A program made the position numbers and the translations under genes. From Candidatus Woesearchaeota archaeon (GTDB lineage: Archaea > Nanobdellota > Nanobdellia > SCGC-AAA011-G17 > GW2011-AR17): a stretch of 6,600 nt of DNA. Numbering within the stretch: the stretch's first letter is position 1; each line of letters starts with the position of its first letter. Below are positions 1 to 5,937 of this stretch, one piece after another. The stretch lies in the NCBI GenBank assembly GCA_018302165.1, contig JAGWAA010000042.1, positions 1 to 6,600 on the forward strand, in the 5' to 3' direction. The notes under the pieces are model-generated. The model was not told where the DNA came from and made no database searches. It saw nothing but the letters and a program-made list of their open reading frames with translations.

Positions 1-1436
1 CTTGGGAACTAAACCGTTTCCAACACTTAACAACTTTAGCATTAGCATATAATCAAACAAAAGATGAAAAGTATTTTATTGAAATAGAATCACAAATTAA
101 AGATTGGATAGAGCAAAATCCCTTTGGAAAAGGCATAAACTGGTCAACCCCAATGGAATGTGCAGTTCGTGCAATTAATCTAATTCAAATATATTTTTTA
201 ACTGAAAAAAAATTAGATATTCTAACATTAATCTATAACCATGGGATATTCATTAAAGAAAATATAGAATGGACACCTGCAAAAGAGAATCATTATCTTA
301 CAGATTTATTAGGTTTATTTTGGATAGGAATATTATTCAATAAAGAAGGATGGATTAGATTTTCAAAAAAAGAACTCGAAAAAGAAATTAGACACCAAGT
401 ATCAGAAGACGGAGTTGACTATGAATCTTCATTAAATTATCATAGACTAGTTACAGAAATATTCACAATCACATTAATTTTAGCAACAAAAAACAATATT
501 GATTTATCAAACACATTCAAAAGCAGGATAGAAAATATGTGCGAGTTTATTATGTATTACACTCCTGAATCCGGAAATGCACCATCAATAGGCGATACAG
601 ATAATTCAAGAATATTAGATATTTGGAACAAAAATATAAACAATCATATAGAACTCTTAGCAATAGCCTCAGTATTATTCAATCGCGAAGACTTCAAAGC
701 TTATTCAACCACAAATCCAAAACTATTTCTAATACTAAATAAAGAAAAATATAACCAAATCAAAGAAAATCGAATAGAACTAAAATCAAAATCCTTTAAA
801 GATTATTATATTTTAAGAAACAAAGAAATTTATATATTAATTCATTGTGGAAGCATTGGTAGAAATAACTTTGGTGGCCATGGTCATAATGATCAGCTAA
901 GTTTTATTCTCAGCACCAAAGAAGATTTAATTATTGATCCTGGGACATACACTTATACAGGTGATTTAAAATTAAGAAATATATTCCGATCCACAAGTTA
1001 TCATAACACGATTTTATTAGACAAACAAGAACAAAATTTAATAGAATCAGTATTTAATATGGAACATAAATCCTATGCTAGAATAATAAAATTTGAAAGT
1101 AATTCTGAAAAGGATATATTTATAGGTGAACACAAAGGTTTTAATCAAAAAGTCAGAAGACAAATAATATTAGATAAAAAAGAAAATAAAATTATTATAA
1201 CAGACTCTATAGAAAAAGATAATAATCTAACTTTAAATTTACATTTGCACCCAGAAATAAAGATTGAAAATACAAAAAACAAATTAAAATTAAATAACTC
1301 AATAATTATAGAAACTGAAGATAAACCTATTATTTTAGACACATTTTACTCTGAAAATTATGGTAAAATAGCTCCTTCAAAAGCGATTCAAATAAAAAAG
1401 TATGGCAAAACATTAACTACTAAAATTAAATTTTAA
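1..1436 (+). CDS. Heparinase II/III-family polysaccharide lyase, 5'-truncated by window edge
   Basis: Probable polyuronate or glycosaminoglycan-type lyase that cleaves an acidic polysaccharide by beta-elimination. The frame is open from base 3, so 477 residues are visible. The ATG at 153 is internal, because family-typical sequence precedes it: WELNRFQHL at the first visible residues, then NPFGKGINW and MECAVRAINL of the alpha/alpha-toroid domain. A DGVDYESSLNYH motif follows. The C-terminal beta-sandwich domain begins near visible residue 270, with GGHGHNDQLSF (291-301), IDPGTYTYTG (311-320) and FRSTSYHNT (328-336). His295, Asp312 and His334 look like the metal-site His/Asp/His set of heparinase II; this is recalled family knowledge, not tested. 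Roughly 100-150 residues are probably missing, and no signal peptide can be assessed. The substrate is unknown. Neighbouring glycosyltransferase and methyltransferase genes suggest a surface-glycan locus. The 3' end overlaps the convergent radical SAM gene by 11 bases. Confidence 0.88.
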   Translation, partial: WELNRFQHLTTLALAYNQTKDEKYFIEIESQIKDWIEQNPFGKGINWSTPMECAVRAINLIQIYFLTEKKLDILTLIYNHGIFIKENIEWTPAKENHYLTDLLGLFWIGILFNKEGWIRFSKKELEKEIRHQVSEDGVDYESSLNYHRLVTEIFTITLILATKNNIDLSNTFKSRIENMCEFIMYYTPESGNAPSIGDTDNSRILDIWNKNINNHIELLAIASVLFNREDFKAYSTTNPKLFLILNKEKYNQIKENRIELKSKSFKDYYILRNKEIYILIHCGSIGRNNFGGHGHNDQLSFILSTKEDLIIDPGTYTYTGDLKLRNIFRSTSYHNTILLDKQEQNLIESVFNMEHKSYARIIKFESNSEKDIFIGEHKGFNQKVRRQIILDKKENKIIITDSIEKDNNLTLNLHLHPEIKIENTKNKLKLNNSIIIETEDKPIILDTFYSENYGKIAPSKAIQIKKYGKTLTTKIKF

Positions 1437-2454
1437 AAACAATTCTTTTATAATCCTGACTTTTTGAATTTGTAGGACAATTTTTACACATTTCAATAGA
1501 ATTTTTATCTTTCCAGACTACCATTCTAAATTTTTGCATTTGTTCAGAATTCCAAATTTCATTCTCAAAATCATCATCCAAAATATTACCAACTATAAAA
1601 TTCTCAGAATAATCAAAGCAACAAACAGTAACATTTCCATCATAATTAATATTTATTCCAGTCCATAATCCATCACAACCTGGAATCAAAGAATCCTTAC
1701 ATTTTTCTTCGTCAATATACCTAGAATAACTTTTATTTAGAGGTAAATATTTATCAGCCTTTGCTGAATCATTGAATAAAAATACAGTCTTTAAAATTAA
1801 CTCATTTACACCCAAATCTTTAGCAAGTTTTTGAATTTCCTCAACTTCATGCTCATTCTCTTTCATAATAATAAACTGCATACTTAAAAATGGAAAATAA
1901 GATTTCTTTTCTTTCTTTAATTGACTTAATTCCTTAATACCTTCAATTAAAACTTTAAAATCCCCATTTTTTCTATATTTACTATAAGTTTCATTAGTCG
2001 CACCATCTACAGCTAAAACCAATTCATCTAACCCTGAATCTAATAATTTTGGAATATTTTCCTTATCTTTAAACAATATTCCATTCGTACTTGTAATAAC
2101 TTTCAACCCTTTCTCTTTTGCATACTTAATCATTTCAATAAAATCTTTATTCAATGAAGGCTCTCCATAATTCCAAAGCGTTACAGAAAATGCAGTAGGT
2201 CCAAGTTTATCAATAATTTTTTTATAATTCTCCAGACTCATATAACCTTTTTTTTTCTTTAATAAACCATTTCCAGTTGGACATAAAGGACATTTAAGAT
2301 TACAAATATTTGTCGGTTCAATAAATAAAGACAATGGCATTCCAGAGACTTCTTCAAATTTATTCCTTAAAGAATGCTTAACCTTCAAATAATTATAAAC
2401 CCTTTTACGAGTAATATTTTTAGCATATATTTTAAACTTCTTTGTAAAAGACAT
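1426..2454 (-). CDS. Radical SAM protein with SPASM-like C-terminal iron-sulfur domain
   Basis: A 342-residue radical SAM enzyme. The cluster motif is NICNLKCPLC, with Cys51, Cys55 and Cys58 (CX3CX2C) binding the 4Fe-4S cluster that cleaves S-adenosylmethionine. NYGEPSLN (95-102) is the GGEP-type SAM-binding motif, and STNG (122-125) and LAVDGATNETYSKYR (147-161) are typical later barrel elements. The C-terminal part carries Cys252, Cys260, a Cys278-Cys279 pair, Cys323 and Cys326 around NINYDGNVTVCC, which resembles a SPASM or reduced 'twitch' auxiliary cluster domain. Its cysteines seem too few for two full auxiliary clusters. The substrate cannot be told from sequence; peptide, sugar or lipid-linked glycan modification are all possible. 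The ATG at 2454 is supported by a TATA-like box 26 bases upstream. It lies 36 bases downstream of the glycosyltransferase gene on the same strand, so it may also be cotranscribed with it. Confidence 0.9.
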   Translation of the reverse strand: MSFTKKFKIYAKNITRKRVYNYLKVKHSLRNKFEEVSGMPLSLFIEPTNICNLKCPLCPTGNGLLKKKKGYMSLENYKKIIDKLGPTAFSVTLWNYGEPSLNKDFIEMIKYAKEKGLKVITSTNGILFKDKENIPKLLDSGLDELVLAVDGATNETYSKYRKNGDFKVLIEGIKELSQLKKEKKSYFPFLSMQFIIMKENEHEVEEIQKLAKDLGVNELILKTVFLFNDSAKADKYLPLNKSYSRYIDEEKCKDSLIPGCDGLWTGININYDGNVTVCCFDYSENFIVGNILDDDFENEIWNSEQMQKFRMVVWKDKNSIEMCKNCPTNSKSQDYKRIVFKI

Positions 2455-2475
2455 TAAACAAATCTAAAAGTCTAT

Positions 2476-2484
2476 GTTTAAAAA
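2476..2484 (-). promoter_or_regulatory. TATA-like box for the radical SAM gene
   Basis: TTTTTAAAC is centred 26 bases upstream of the ATG at 2454, partly in the spacer after the glycosyltransferase stop region. It is weaker than the other boxes, but the spacing matches them. It would give a leaderless transcript independent of the upstream gene. Confidence 0.4.
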
Positions 2485-2490
2485 GATTAT

Positions 2491-3552
2491 TCATTTCAAG
2501 ATATCATTCCATTTCTGAGATAAGACATTAATATCATAATTATTCTCAACAAACTTCCTACCTTTAAGACCCATTTTTTCAGCTAATTCTTTATTTTTAA
2601 ATAAAAATTCAATTTTTTCTTTCAATTCTTTATCATTTTTCTGAGAAATTAAAAACCCAAATTCTTTCTTAACAATTTCTTTAGGCCCAACACAATCAGT
2701 ACTAATCACACAAGTTCCAGAAGCTAAAGCTTCAAGTAAAACAATCCCATATAATTCTTCCCACCCATGAATTTTATATGAATTTAAAACAAACACTGAC
2801 GCTGAAGCAAATATCTCCGCAAGTTTTTCTCTGTCTCTTACTTCTCCTAAATAAACAACATTTTTCAAATTACAATTCTTAACATTATCAACATAACCCC
2901 CAGAACCAACAAAAACAAATTCTATATCTTTTAACGAAGAAGCAACATTTAATATTCCTTGTATTCCTTTTTCTTTAATAATCCTCCCAACAAACAAAAC
3001 TTTAAACTTTTTATCTTTCCTACCCACTTTAAACAAACTCAAATCAACAGCATGCGGTATTTGTACGATATTCGGAGTAAACTTTTTCAATGAACTCTCA
3101 GCAGATTTAGAAATAGTAACACACTTTATATTCTCCAAAAATTTCTCCCAAAAAAACACTTTAATTTTATTCGGTTTAAACACATAATCTTTTTCATTCC
3201 AATGTGGCCATGAAGTCATATAAACAACTTTAGTTCCCAAAGTTCTAATAACAAATAAATATACTGCAATCCAACTATATGGAGCAAATAATGTAATCAC
3301 TTTCTTCGACGTGAAAATTAAATAAATATAACCAAAAAAACTCCAAAATACATCCTTCCACAAAACCTTTTTTACTTCTAAAGGTTTGCCTAATTTACTA
3401 CCAATCTTCCTTAAAAAATATAATTCTGAATAAACCTTCAAAAAAAACAAATAGAAAGCTCTAGAATCAATAAATTGTATATTATTATCAAGCTTTAACA
3501 ATGCCCTAAAGTAATCTTTTGTGGGACATTCAGTAAAAACAACAACTTTCAT
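2491..3552 (-). CDS. Glycosyltransferase, GT4 family (GT-B fold)
   Basis: A 353-residue GT-B retaining glycosyltransferase that moves a sugar from a nucleotide-sugar donor to a glycan or lipid-linked acceptor, presumably on the inner membrane face. The C-terminal donor domain is clear: FKVLFVGRIIKEKG (183-196) with the phosphate-contacting VGR-x4-KG pattern, FVFVGSGGY (212-220), and the EX7E motif Glu266/Glu274 within ELYGIVLLEALASG. STDCVGPKEIV (284-294) matches the conserved donor-loop region. The N-terminal acceptor domain (1-170) is diverged, with hydrophobic stretches near 66-82 and 87-105 that may help membrane association. The length is normal for the family. The start is supported by a TATA-like box 26 bases upstream. 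It precedes the radical SAM gene on the same strand by 36 bases, a possible operon. Donor and acceptor are unknown; the nearby lyase and methyltransferase suggest surface polysaccharide assembly. Confidence 0.92.
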   Translation of the reverse strand: MKVVVFTECPTKDYFRALLKLDNNIQFIDSRAFYLFFLKVYSELYFLRKIGSKLGKPLEVKKVLWKDVFWSFFGYIYLIFTSKKVITLFAPYSWIAVYLFVIRTLGTKVVYMTSWPHWNEKDYVFKPNKIKVFFWEKFLENIKCVTISKSAESSLKKFTPNIVQIPHAVDLSLFKVGRKDKKFKVLFVGRIIKEKGIQGILNVASSLKDIEFVFVGSGGYVDNVKNCNLKNVVYLGEVRDREKLAEIFASASVFVLNSYKIHGWEELYGIVLLEALASGTCVISTDCVGPKEIVKKEFGFLISQKNDKELKEKIEFLFKNKELAEKMGLKGRKFVENNYDINVLSQKWNDILK

Positions 3553-3573
3553 GCCCTTTATAAAAAATCAGAC

Positions 3574-3582
3574 TATTTTAAA
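3574..3582 (-). promoter_or_regulatory. TATA-like box for the glycosyltransferase gene
   Basis: TTTAAAATA is centred 26 bases upstream of the ATG at 3552. A second TATA-like string nearer the ATG (about 9 bases away) is too close to serve. No Shine-Dalgarno sequence is present. Confidence 0.5.
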
Positions 3583-3591
3583 CTTTCTGCA

Positions 3592-3625
3592 TTAAAAAAT
3601 TAATTAAAATAAACTAAATAATATT
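3592..3625 (-). terminator. T-rich tract after tnpB copy 1
   Basis: On the minus strand, T-rich runs (including six Ts at 3594-3599) follow the tnpB right end and lie just before the glycosyltransferase promoter. Archaeal termination often uses such tracts. No strong hairpin is directly attached, so this is tentative. Confidence 0.3.
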
Positions 3626-3633
3626 TGTAAACT

Positions 3634-3745
3634 CGAACACCTCAGAAACTATTTCTCTGAAGAATTCATTATCCCTAAACTCTATCCTTATTGATTTCAT
3701 AGTTTGAGATATATGGCTGGTTTACAACAGCCTGCCTATAGAAGA
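3634..3745 (-). ncRNA. Possible omega RNA / right-end structured region of tnpB copy 1 (limits approximate)
   Basis: TnpB guide RNAs are normally encoded at the 3' end of tnpB and run into the right end, with the guide taken from the flank. On this strand the region has a GGCTG/CAGCC hairpin with an 8-base loop inside the last codons (3715-3732). It also has a longer hairpin just after the TAG stop (3640-3662), with two 4-5 bp stem parts and a 2-base bulge. It ends near GTTCGAG. The call rests on position and local pairing only; the second copy's right end is not in the window for comparison. Confidence 0.4.
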
Positions 3746-4775
3746 TTTTGTATCCTCTTAGGGAGATGTTTTTACTCGCATTCAAATCTGCATGACATTG
3801 AAAACCACATTCTTTGCAATGGAAAGTAATCTCTTTTCTATTCTCTTTGTCAATATAACCACAAAAATTGCACTCTTGAGAAGTGTATTTTGGATCAACA
3901 AGAATCACTTGTTTTCCCTTATTTTGAGCTTTATATTCCAACATTTTTCTGAATTGAAAGTAAGCCCAAGAGTTTCTTTTTCTGTTGAACACTCTACCTT
4001 TCTTTCCATTACGAATTCCTTTCAAATCTTCCAATGCAAATGCACCATAAGGTAATGAAGCAATTTTCTTTGTCAGCAAATGATTATAGCCCAGCATAAA
4101 CCGTCTTTCTCGGCCTGAAAGATATTTTAATTTTTTCTTTGCAGAGCGAGTGCCTTTGGACTGCAATATTTTGCGATTATGAGCATACTTTCTTTTCATA
4201 CGATTGATTTGTGTGGAAGGAGCAAAATGGCCATCACTCAAAACTGCAAATTCTTTCAAACCTAAATCAATGCCCAGAACTTCATGATAAATACATTGCT
4301 TTGGATTCTCACCTTCAATAATTACTTTCAATTTCAAATACTTTTTTTCTATACCTAAAGTTACAGCCTTAACCTTCCAAGAAAAATATTTCTGAAAATA
4401 ATTCGGAATTTTAATTGTATATTTCTTTCGACCCTCCAAAGTTGTCAACTGCAATTCACCAGAAAGCAAAAAAACTTTACAAGTACGTAAATCAAATCGG
4501 ATAGAAGAATCTATTCTCTTTCTTGTAAATGTATTAAATTGATTACCCTTCAACATTTCAACAGCATTATCACGAGCACATTGAATCAATGCAGAAGGAA
4601 AGTTAGGTTGATCTTTTCTAATTCTTGAATATAACAATTGATGAAGTCTACTCTTTGAAATAGTATTATTACATAAAGCTTCACAAATATGCTCATTTGC
4701 AATAGAATTATAACTATAAATTAAATCACAAAGTTCTTTATATTTTGGAAGCTCAAGACCAATTGTACGTTGCAT
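3675..4775 (-). CDS. tnpB: TnpB RNA-guided nuclease of an IS200/IS605-family (IS1341-like) element
   Basis: A 366-residue TnpB, within the normal family range and apparently intact. TnpB proteins are RNA-guided DNA nucleases that cut the donor or target site and help the element persist. The RuvC-like catalytic residues are all present: Asp170 in LGIDLGLKEFAVLSDG, Glu249 in ALEDLKGIR, and Asp330 in CHADLNASKNI. A zinc ribbon is formed by Cys302/Cys305 and Cys320/Cys323. The basic linker near 192-222 is typical. The ATG at 4775 is matched by the second copy's MQRTI start and has a TATA box 27 bases upstream. The stop is TAG at 3675-3677. No Y1 transposase (tnpA) lies next to it, so mobility would need a transposase supplied elsewhere. 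It sits between the divergent glycosyltransferase and methyltransferase genes. A structured RNA probably overlaps its 3' end. Confidence 0.93.
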   Translation of the reverse strand: MQRTIGLELPKYKELCDLIYSYNSIANEHICEALCNNTISKSRLHQLLYSRIRKDQPNFPSALIQCARDNAVEMLKGNQFNTFTRKRIDSSIRFDLRTCKVFLLSGELQLTTLEGRKKYTIKIPNYFQKYFSWKVKAVTLGIEKKYLKLKVIIEGENPKQCIYHEVLGIDLGLKEFAVLSDGHFAPSTQINRMKRKYAHNRKILQSKGTRSAKKKLKYLSGRERRFMLGYNHLLTKKIASLPYGAFALEDLKGIRNGKKGRVFNRKRNSWAYFQFRKMLEYKAQNKGKQVILVDPKYTSQECNFCGYIDKENRKEITFHCKECGFQCHADLNASKNISLRGYKIFYRQAVVNQPYISNYEINKDRV

Positions 4776-4838
4776 TTACAAAATTAAAGAAATTCTATTT
4801 ATATATCCTGCGTAGGCGATTGTCCTGTCCGAGGCTTT
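4776..4838 (-). repeat. Element left end and tnpB leader, copy 1
   Basis: These 63 bases upstream of tnpB copy 1 align without gaps to 5938-6000, with 47 of 63 identical. The best-conserved part is the outer 18 bases (17/18), with core CGGACAGGACA. It is followed by a variable GC-rich stretch and then the TATA box. I did not find a hairpin supported by both copies. Confidence 0.8.
4798..4806 (-). promoter_or_regulatory. TATA box for tnpB copy 1
   Basis: ATATATAAA is centred 27 bases upstream of the ATG at 4775 and is conserved in copy 2, so the element carries its own promoter inside its left end. Confidence 0.65.
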
Positions 4839-4890
4839 ATTCTTTTCAAAAACTCAAAACCGAGGATTTATTCTTTTCAAAAACTCAAAA
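4829..4890. repeat. 31-bp direct tandem duplication at the element left junction
   Basis: Two adjacent 31-bp units, 4829-4859 and 4860-4890, differ at one base (C at 4835, A at 4866). Each contains CCGAGG followed by TTTATTCTTTTCAAAAACTC and AAAA. On the minus strand each unit is 24 bases of element flank plus the first 7 bases of the element left end, so the junction itself is duplicated. Confidence 0.92.
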
Positions 4891-4905
4891 AATTCTTACA
4901 GAAAA

Positions 4906-4914
4906 GTTATAAAT
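4906..4914 (+). promoter_or_regulatory. TATA box for the methyltransferase gene
   Basis: GTTATAAAT is centred 26 bases upstream of the ATG at 4936, preceded by a purine-rich GAAAA that could act as the TFB recognition element. The spacing predicts a leaderless transcript. Confidence 0.65.
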
Positions 4915-4935
4915 CCTCTGAATTCCTTTTCATAG

Positions 4936-5607
4936 ATGTTTGACAAAGATTATTTTAAAAATTACAAAGAACAATCATTCAAATGGCTTTTTTGGTCTTC
5001 TGTAGTTAGAAAATACACTAATAAAGAATCCAAAATCTTAGAATTAGGCTGCACTTATGGTTACCTTTTCAAGCATTTAAAAGGCTATAAAAATCTCTTC
5101 GGTATAGACATATCCAAACACGCAATTAACGTCGCAAAAACCCTGAATCAAAAAGCAACATTCGAAACTCAAGATGTCCAAGATTTAAAATTTCCAAAAA
5201 ATAATTTTGATTTAATCCTTGCTATTGATGTTTTAGAACATTTACCCAATCCAAAAAAAGGCATTCAAGAAATATCTAAAGTCCTAAAACCAAATGGAAT
5301 TCTAATAATTTCCACACCAAACCCCGATTCATATAGCCATAAAATCAAGAAAAAACAATGGTTTGCATATAAAGATCCAACCCATATTTCTATCCATAAT
5401 AAAGAATACTGGTTAAACTTACTAAAAACAAATAATTTCAGAATTAAAAAAACCACAACAATTGATTTATTTGATTATCCTTATCTAAATAAAATTGCAA
5501 GATTACTAAACTTAATCCTTTATAGAATAAAATCACCATTTATAAAAAATATGGGTGATAACTCAGTTATAATTGCCCAACTTAATCCAGAAAGAAGATC
5601 CAATTAA
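4936..5607 (+). CDS. Class I SAM-dependent methyltransferase
   Basis: A 223-residue methyltransferase with a Rossmann-like fold (methyltransferase type 11/12 group). Motif I is ILELGCTYGYL (34-44), which binds SAM. Asp58 in LFGIDIS is the acidic residue that holds the ribose hydroxyls, TFETQDVQDLKF (75-86) is the adenine-contact region, and NNFDLILAIDVLEHLPNP (89-106) is the post-motif II strand. KVLKPNGILIISTPNP (116-131) is motif III, and KDPTHISIHNKEYW (146-159) follows. This arrangement, with the DPTH loop, is common in methyltransferases of glycan-biosynthesis clusters, so methylation of a sugar is plausible but not shown. Transcription is probably leaderless, with a TATA box 26 bases upstream. 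The 3' end overlaps the convergent small-protein gene by 26 bases. It is isolated from the glycosyltransferase by the tnpB element, with which it diverges. Confidence 0.9.
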   Translation: MFDKDYFKNYKEQSFKWLFWSSVVRKYTNKESKILELGCTYGYLFKHLKGYKNLFGIDISKHAINVAKTLNQKATFETQDVQDLKFPKNNFDLILAIDVLEHLPNPKKGIQEISKVLKPNGILIISTPNPDSYSHKIKKKQWFAYKDPTHISIHNKEYWLNLLKTNNFRIKKTTTIDLFDYPYLNKIARLLNLILYRIKSPFIKNMGDNSVIIAQLNPERRSN

Positions 5608-5896
5608 CAAATTTAGTAAACCAATTATCAATCTCAGGAGCAAGTATCAAACAATTCTCACATCTTGTAGTCTTTGGCTCAATATTAACAATATTCCATT
5701 CAAACTCATTATTTCTAGGCTGCAAATCTTCTATAGTCATATAACCCCGAACAGGACTATAACAATATCCTTCAACACAAGAAGATTCCTTATTAATCAA
5801 ATAACACGCAGAATCAGTCTCACAAGATATCTTTATTTCCGCCACTACAAAACTAACCGATAAAATCAAAACTAAAATCCAAATAACAAATTTCAT
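5582..5896 (-). CDS. Small secreted cysteine-rich protein of unknown function
   Basis: A 104-residue protein I do not recognise. Residues 1-19 form a signal peptide: Lys2, a hydrophobic core WILVLILSVSFVV, and a likely cleavage after Ala19 (VVA/EIK). The mature part has six cysteines at 25, 31, 40, 45, 79 and 82. The first four fit the pattern C-x5-C-x8-C-x4-C with an SxxCVEGYC segment, as in small disulfide-stabilised extracellular modules. Cys79/Cys82 form a CENC pair. The C-terminus (90-103) is aromatic and hydrophobic and might touch a membrane or a partner. Support for a real gene comes from the signal peptide, the cysteine pattern and a strong TATA box 26 bases upstream of the ATG. Its 3' end overlaps the convergent methyltransferase by 26 bases. 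The opposite-strand frame over the same region lacks such features. Confidence 0.72.
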   Translation of the reverse strand: MKFVIWILVLILSVSFVVAEIKISCETDSACYLINKESSCVEGYCYSPVRGYMTIEDLQPRNNEFEWNIVNIEPKTTRCENCLILAPEIDNWFTKFVNWIFFLD

Positions 5897-5917
5897 AAAT
5901 AATATATAAGAAAATAA

Positions 5918-5926
5918 ATTTATAAA
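5918..5926 (-). promoter_or_regulatory. TATA box for the secreted-protein gene
   Basis: TTTATAAAT, a near-consensus archaeal TATA box, is centred 26 bases upstream of the ATG at 5896. It supports both the reality of this small gene and its start. Confidence 0.65.
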
Positions 5927-5937
5927 CCTATCCTAGA

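Larger units (their letters stand above)
3634..4838 (-). mobile_element. TnpB-only IS200/IS605-family element, copy 1 (approximate ends)
   Basis: The element carries tnpB, its own leader and a hairpin-bearing right end. The left boundary (near 4835-4838) is placed where similarity to the leader of copy 2 stops. The right boundary (near 3634) is a guess just past the hairpin at 3640-3662, at the GTTCGAG on the minus strand. There are no terminal inverted repeats and no target duplication flanking the whole element, as expected for this family. It lies in the spacer between the divergent glycosyltransferase and methyltransferase genes; both neighbouring promoters remain intact. Confidence 0.7.

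Noticed and set aside
1145..1342. 65-residue minus-strand open frame inside the lyase gene
   Set aside because: Lies wholly antisense to a strongly supported gene, is low-complexity hydrophobic from AT-rich sequence, and has no motif.
153..1436. Lyase gene starting at the ATG at 153
   Set aside because: Family-typical residues (WELNRFQHL, NPFGKGINW) are encoded in frame upstream, back to base 3, so the true start is before the window.
3553..3674. A separate tnpA or small gene in the spacer after tnpB copy 1
   Set aside because: Only about 120 AT-rich bases with no open frame of useful length and no HUH or Tyr motif.
3792..4055. 87-residue plus-strand open frame inside tnpB copy 1
   Set aside because: Antisense to conserved TnpB sequence including the zinc ribbon region; no recognisable features of its own.
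4802..4811. CCT-ACGC-AGG hairpin in the copy 1 left end as the transposase-recognition hairpin
   Set aside because: The matching bases in copy 2 (CCC-GCGT-AGA) do not pair, so the structure is not supported by both copies.
4829..4890. Possible CRISPR array
   Set aside because: Only two units, directly adjacent with no spacer between them, so it is a tandem duplication.
5265..5456. 63-residue minus-strand open frame inside the methyltransferase gene
   Set aside because: Antisense to the conserved motif III and DPTH region; hydrophobic character comes from the complementary codons.
5573..5863. 96-residue plus-strand open frame opposite the secreted-protein gene
   Set aside because: The minus-strand frame has a signal peptide, spaced cysteines and a well-placed TATA box; this one has none of these and overlaps the methyltransferase 3' end.
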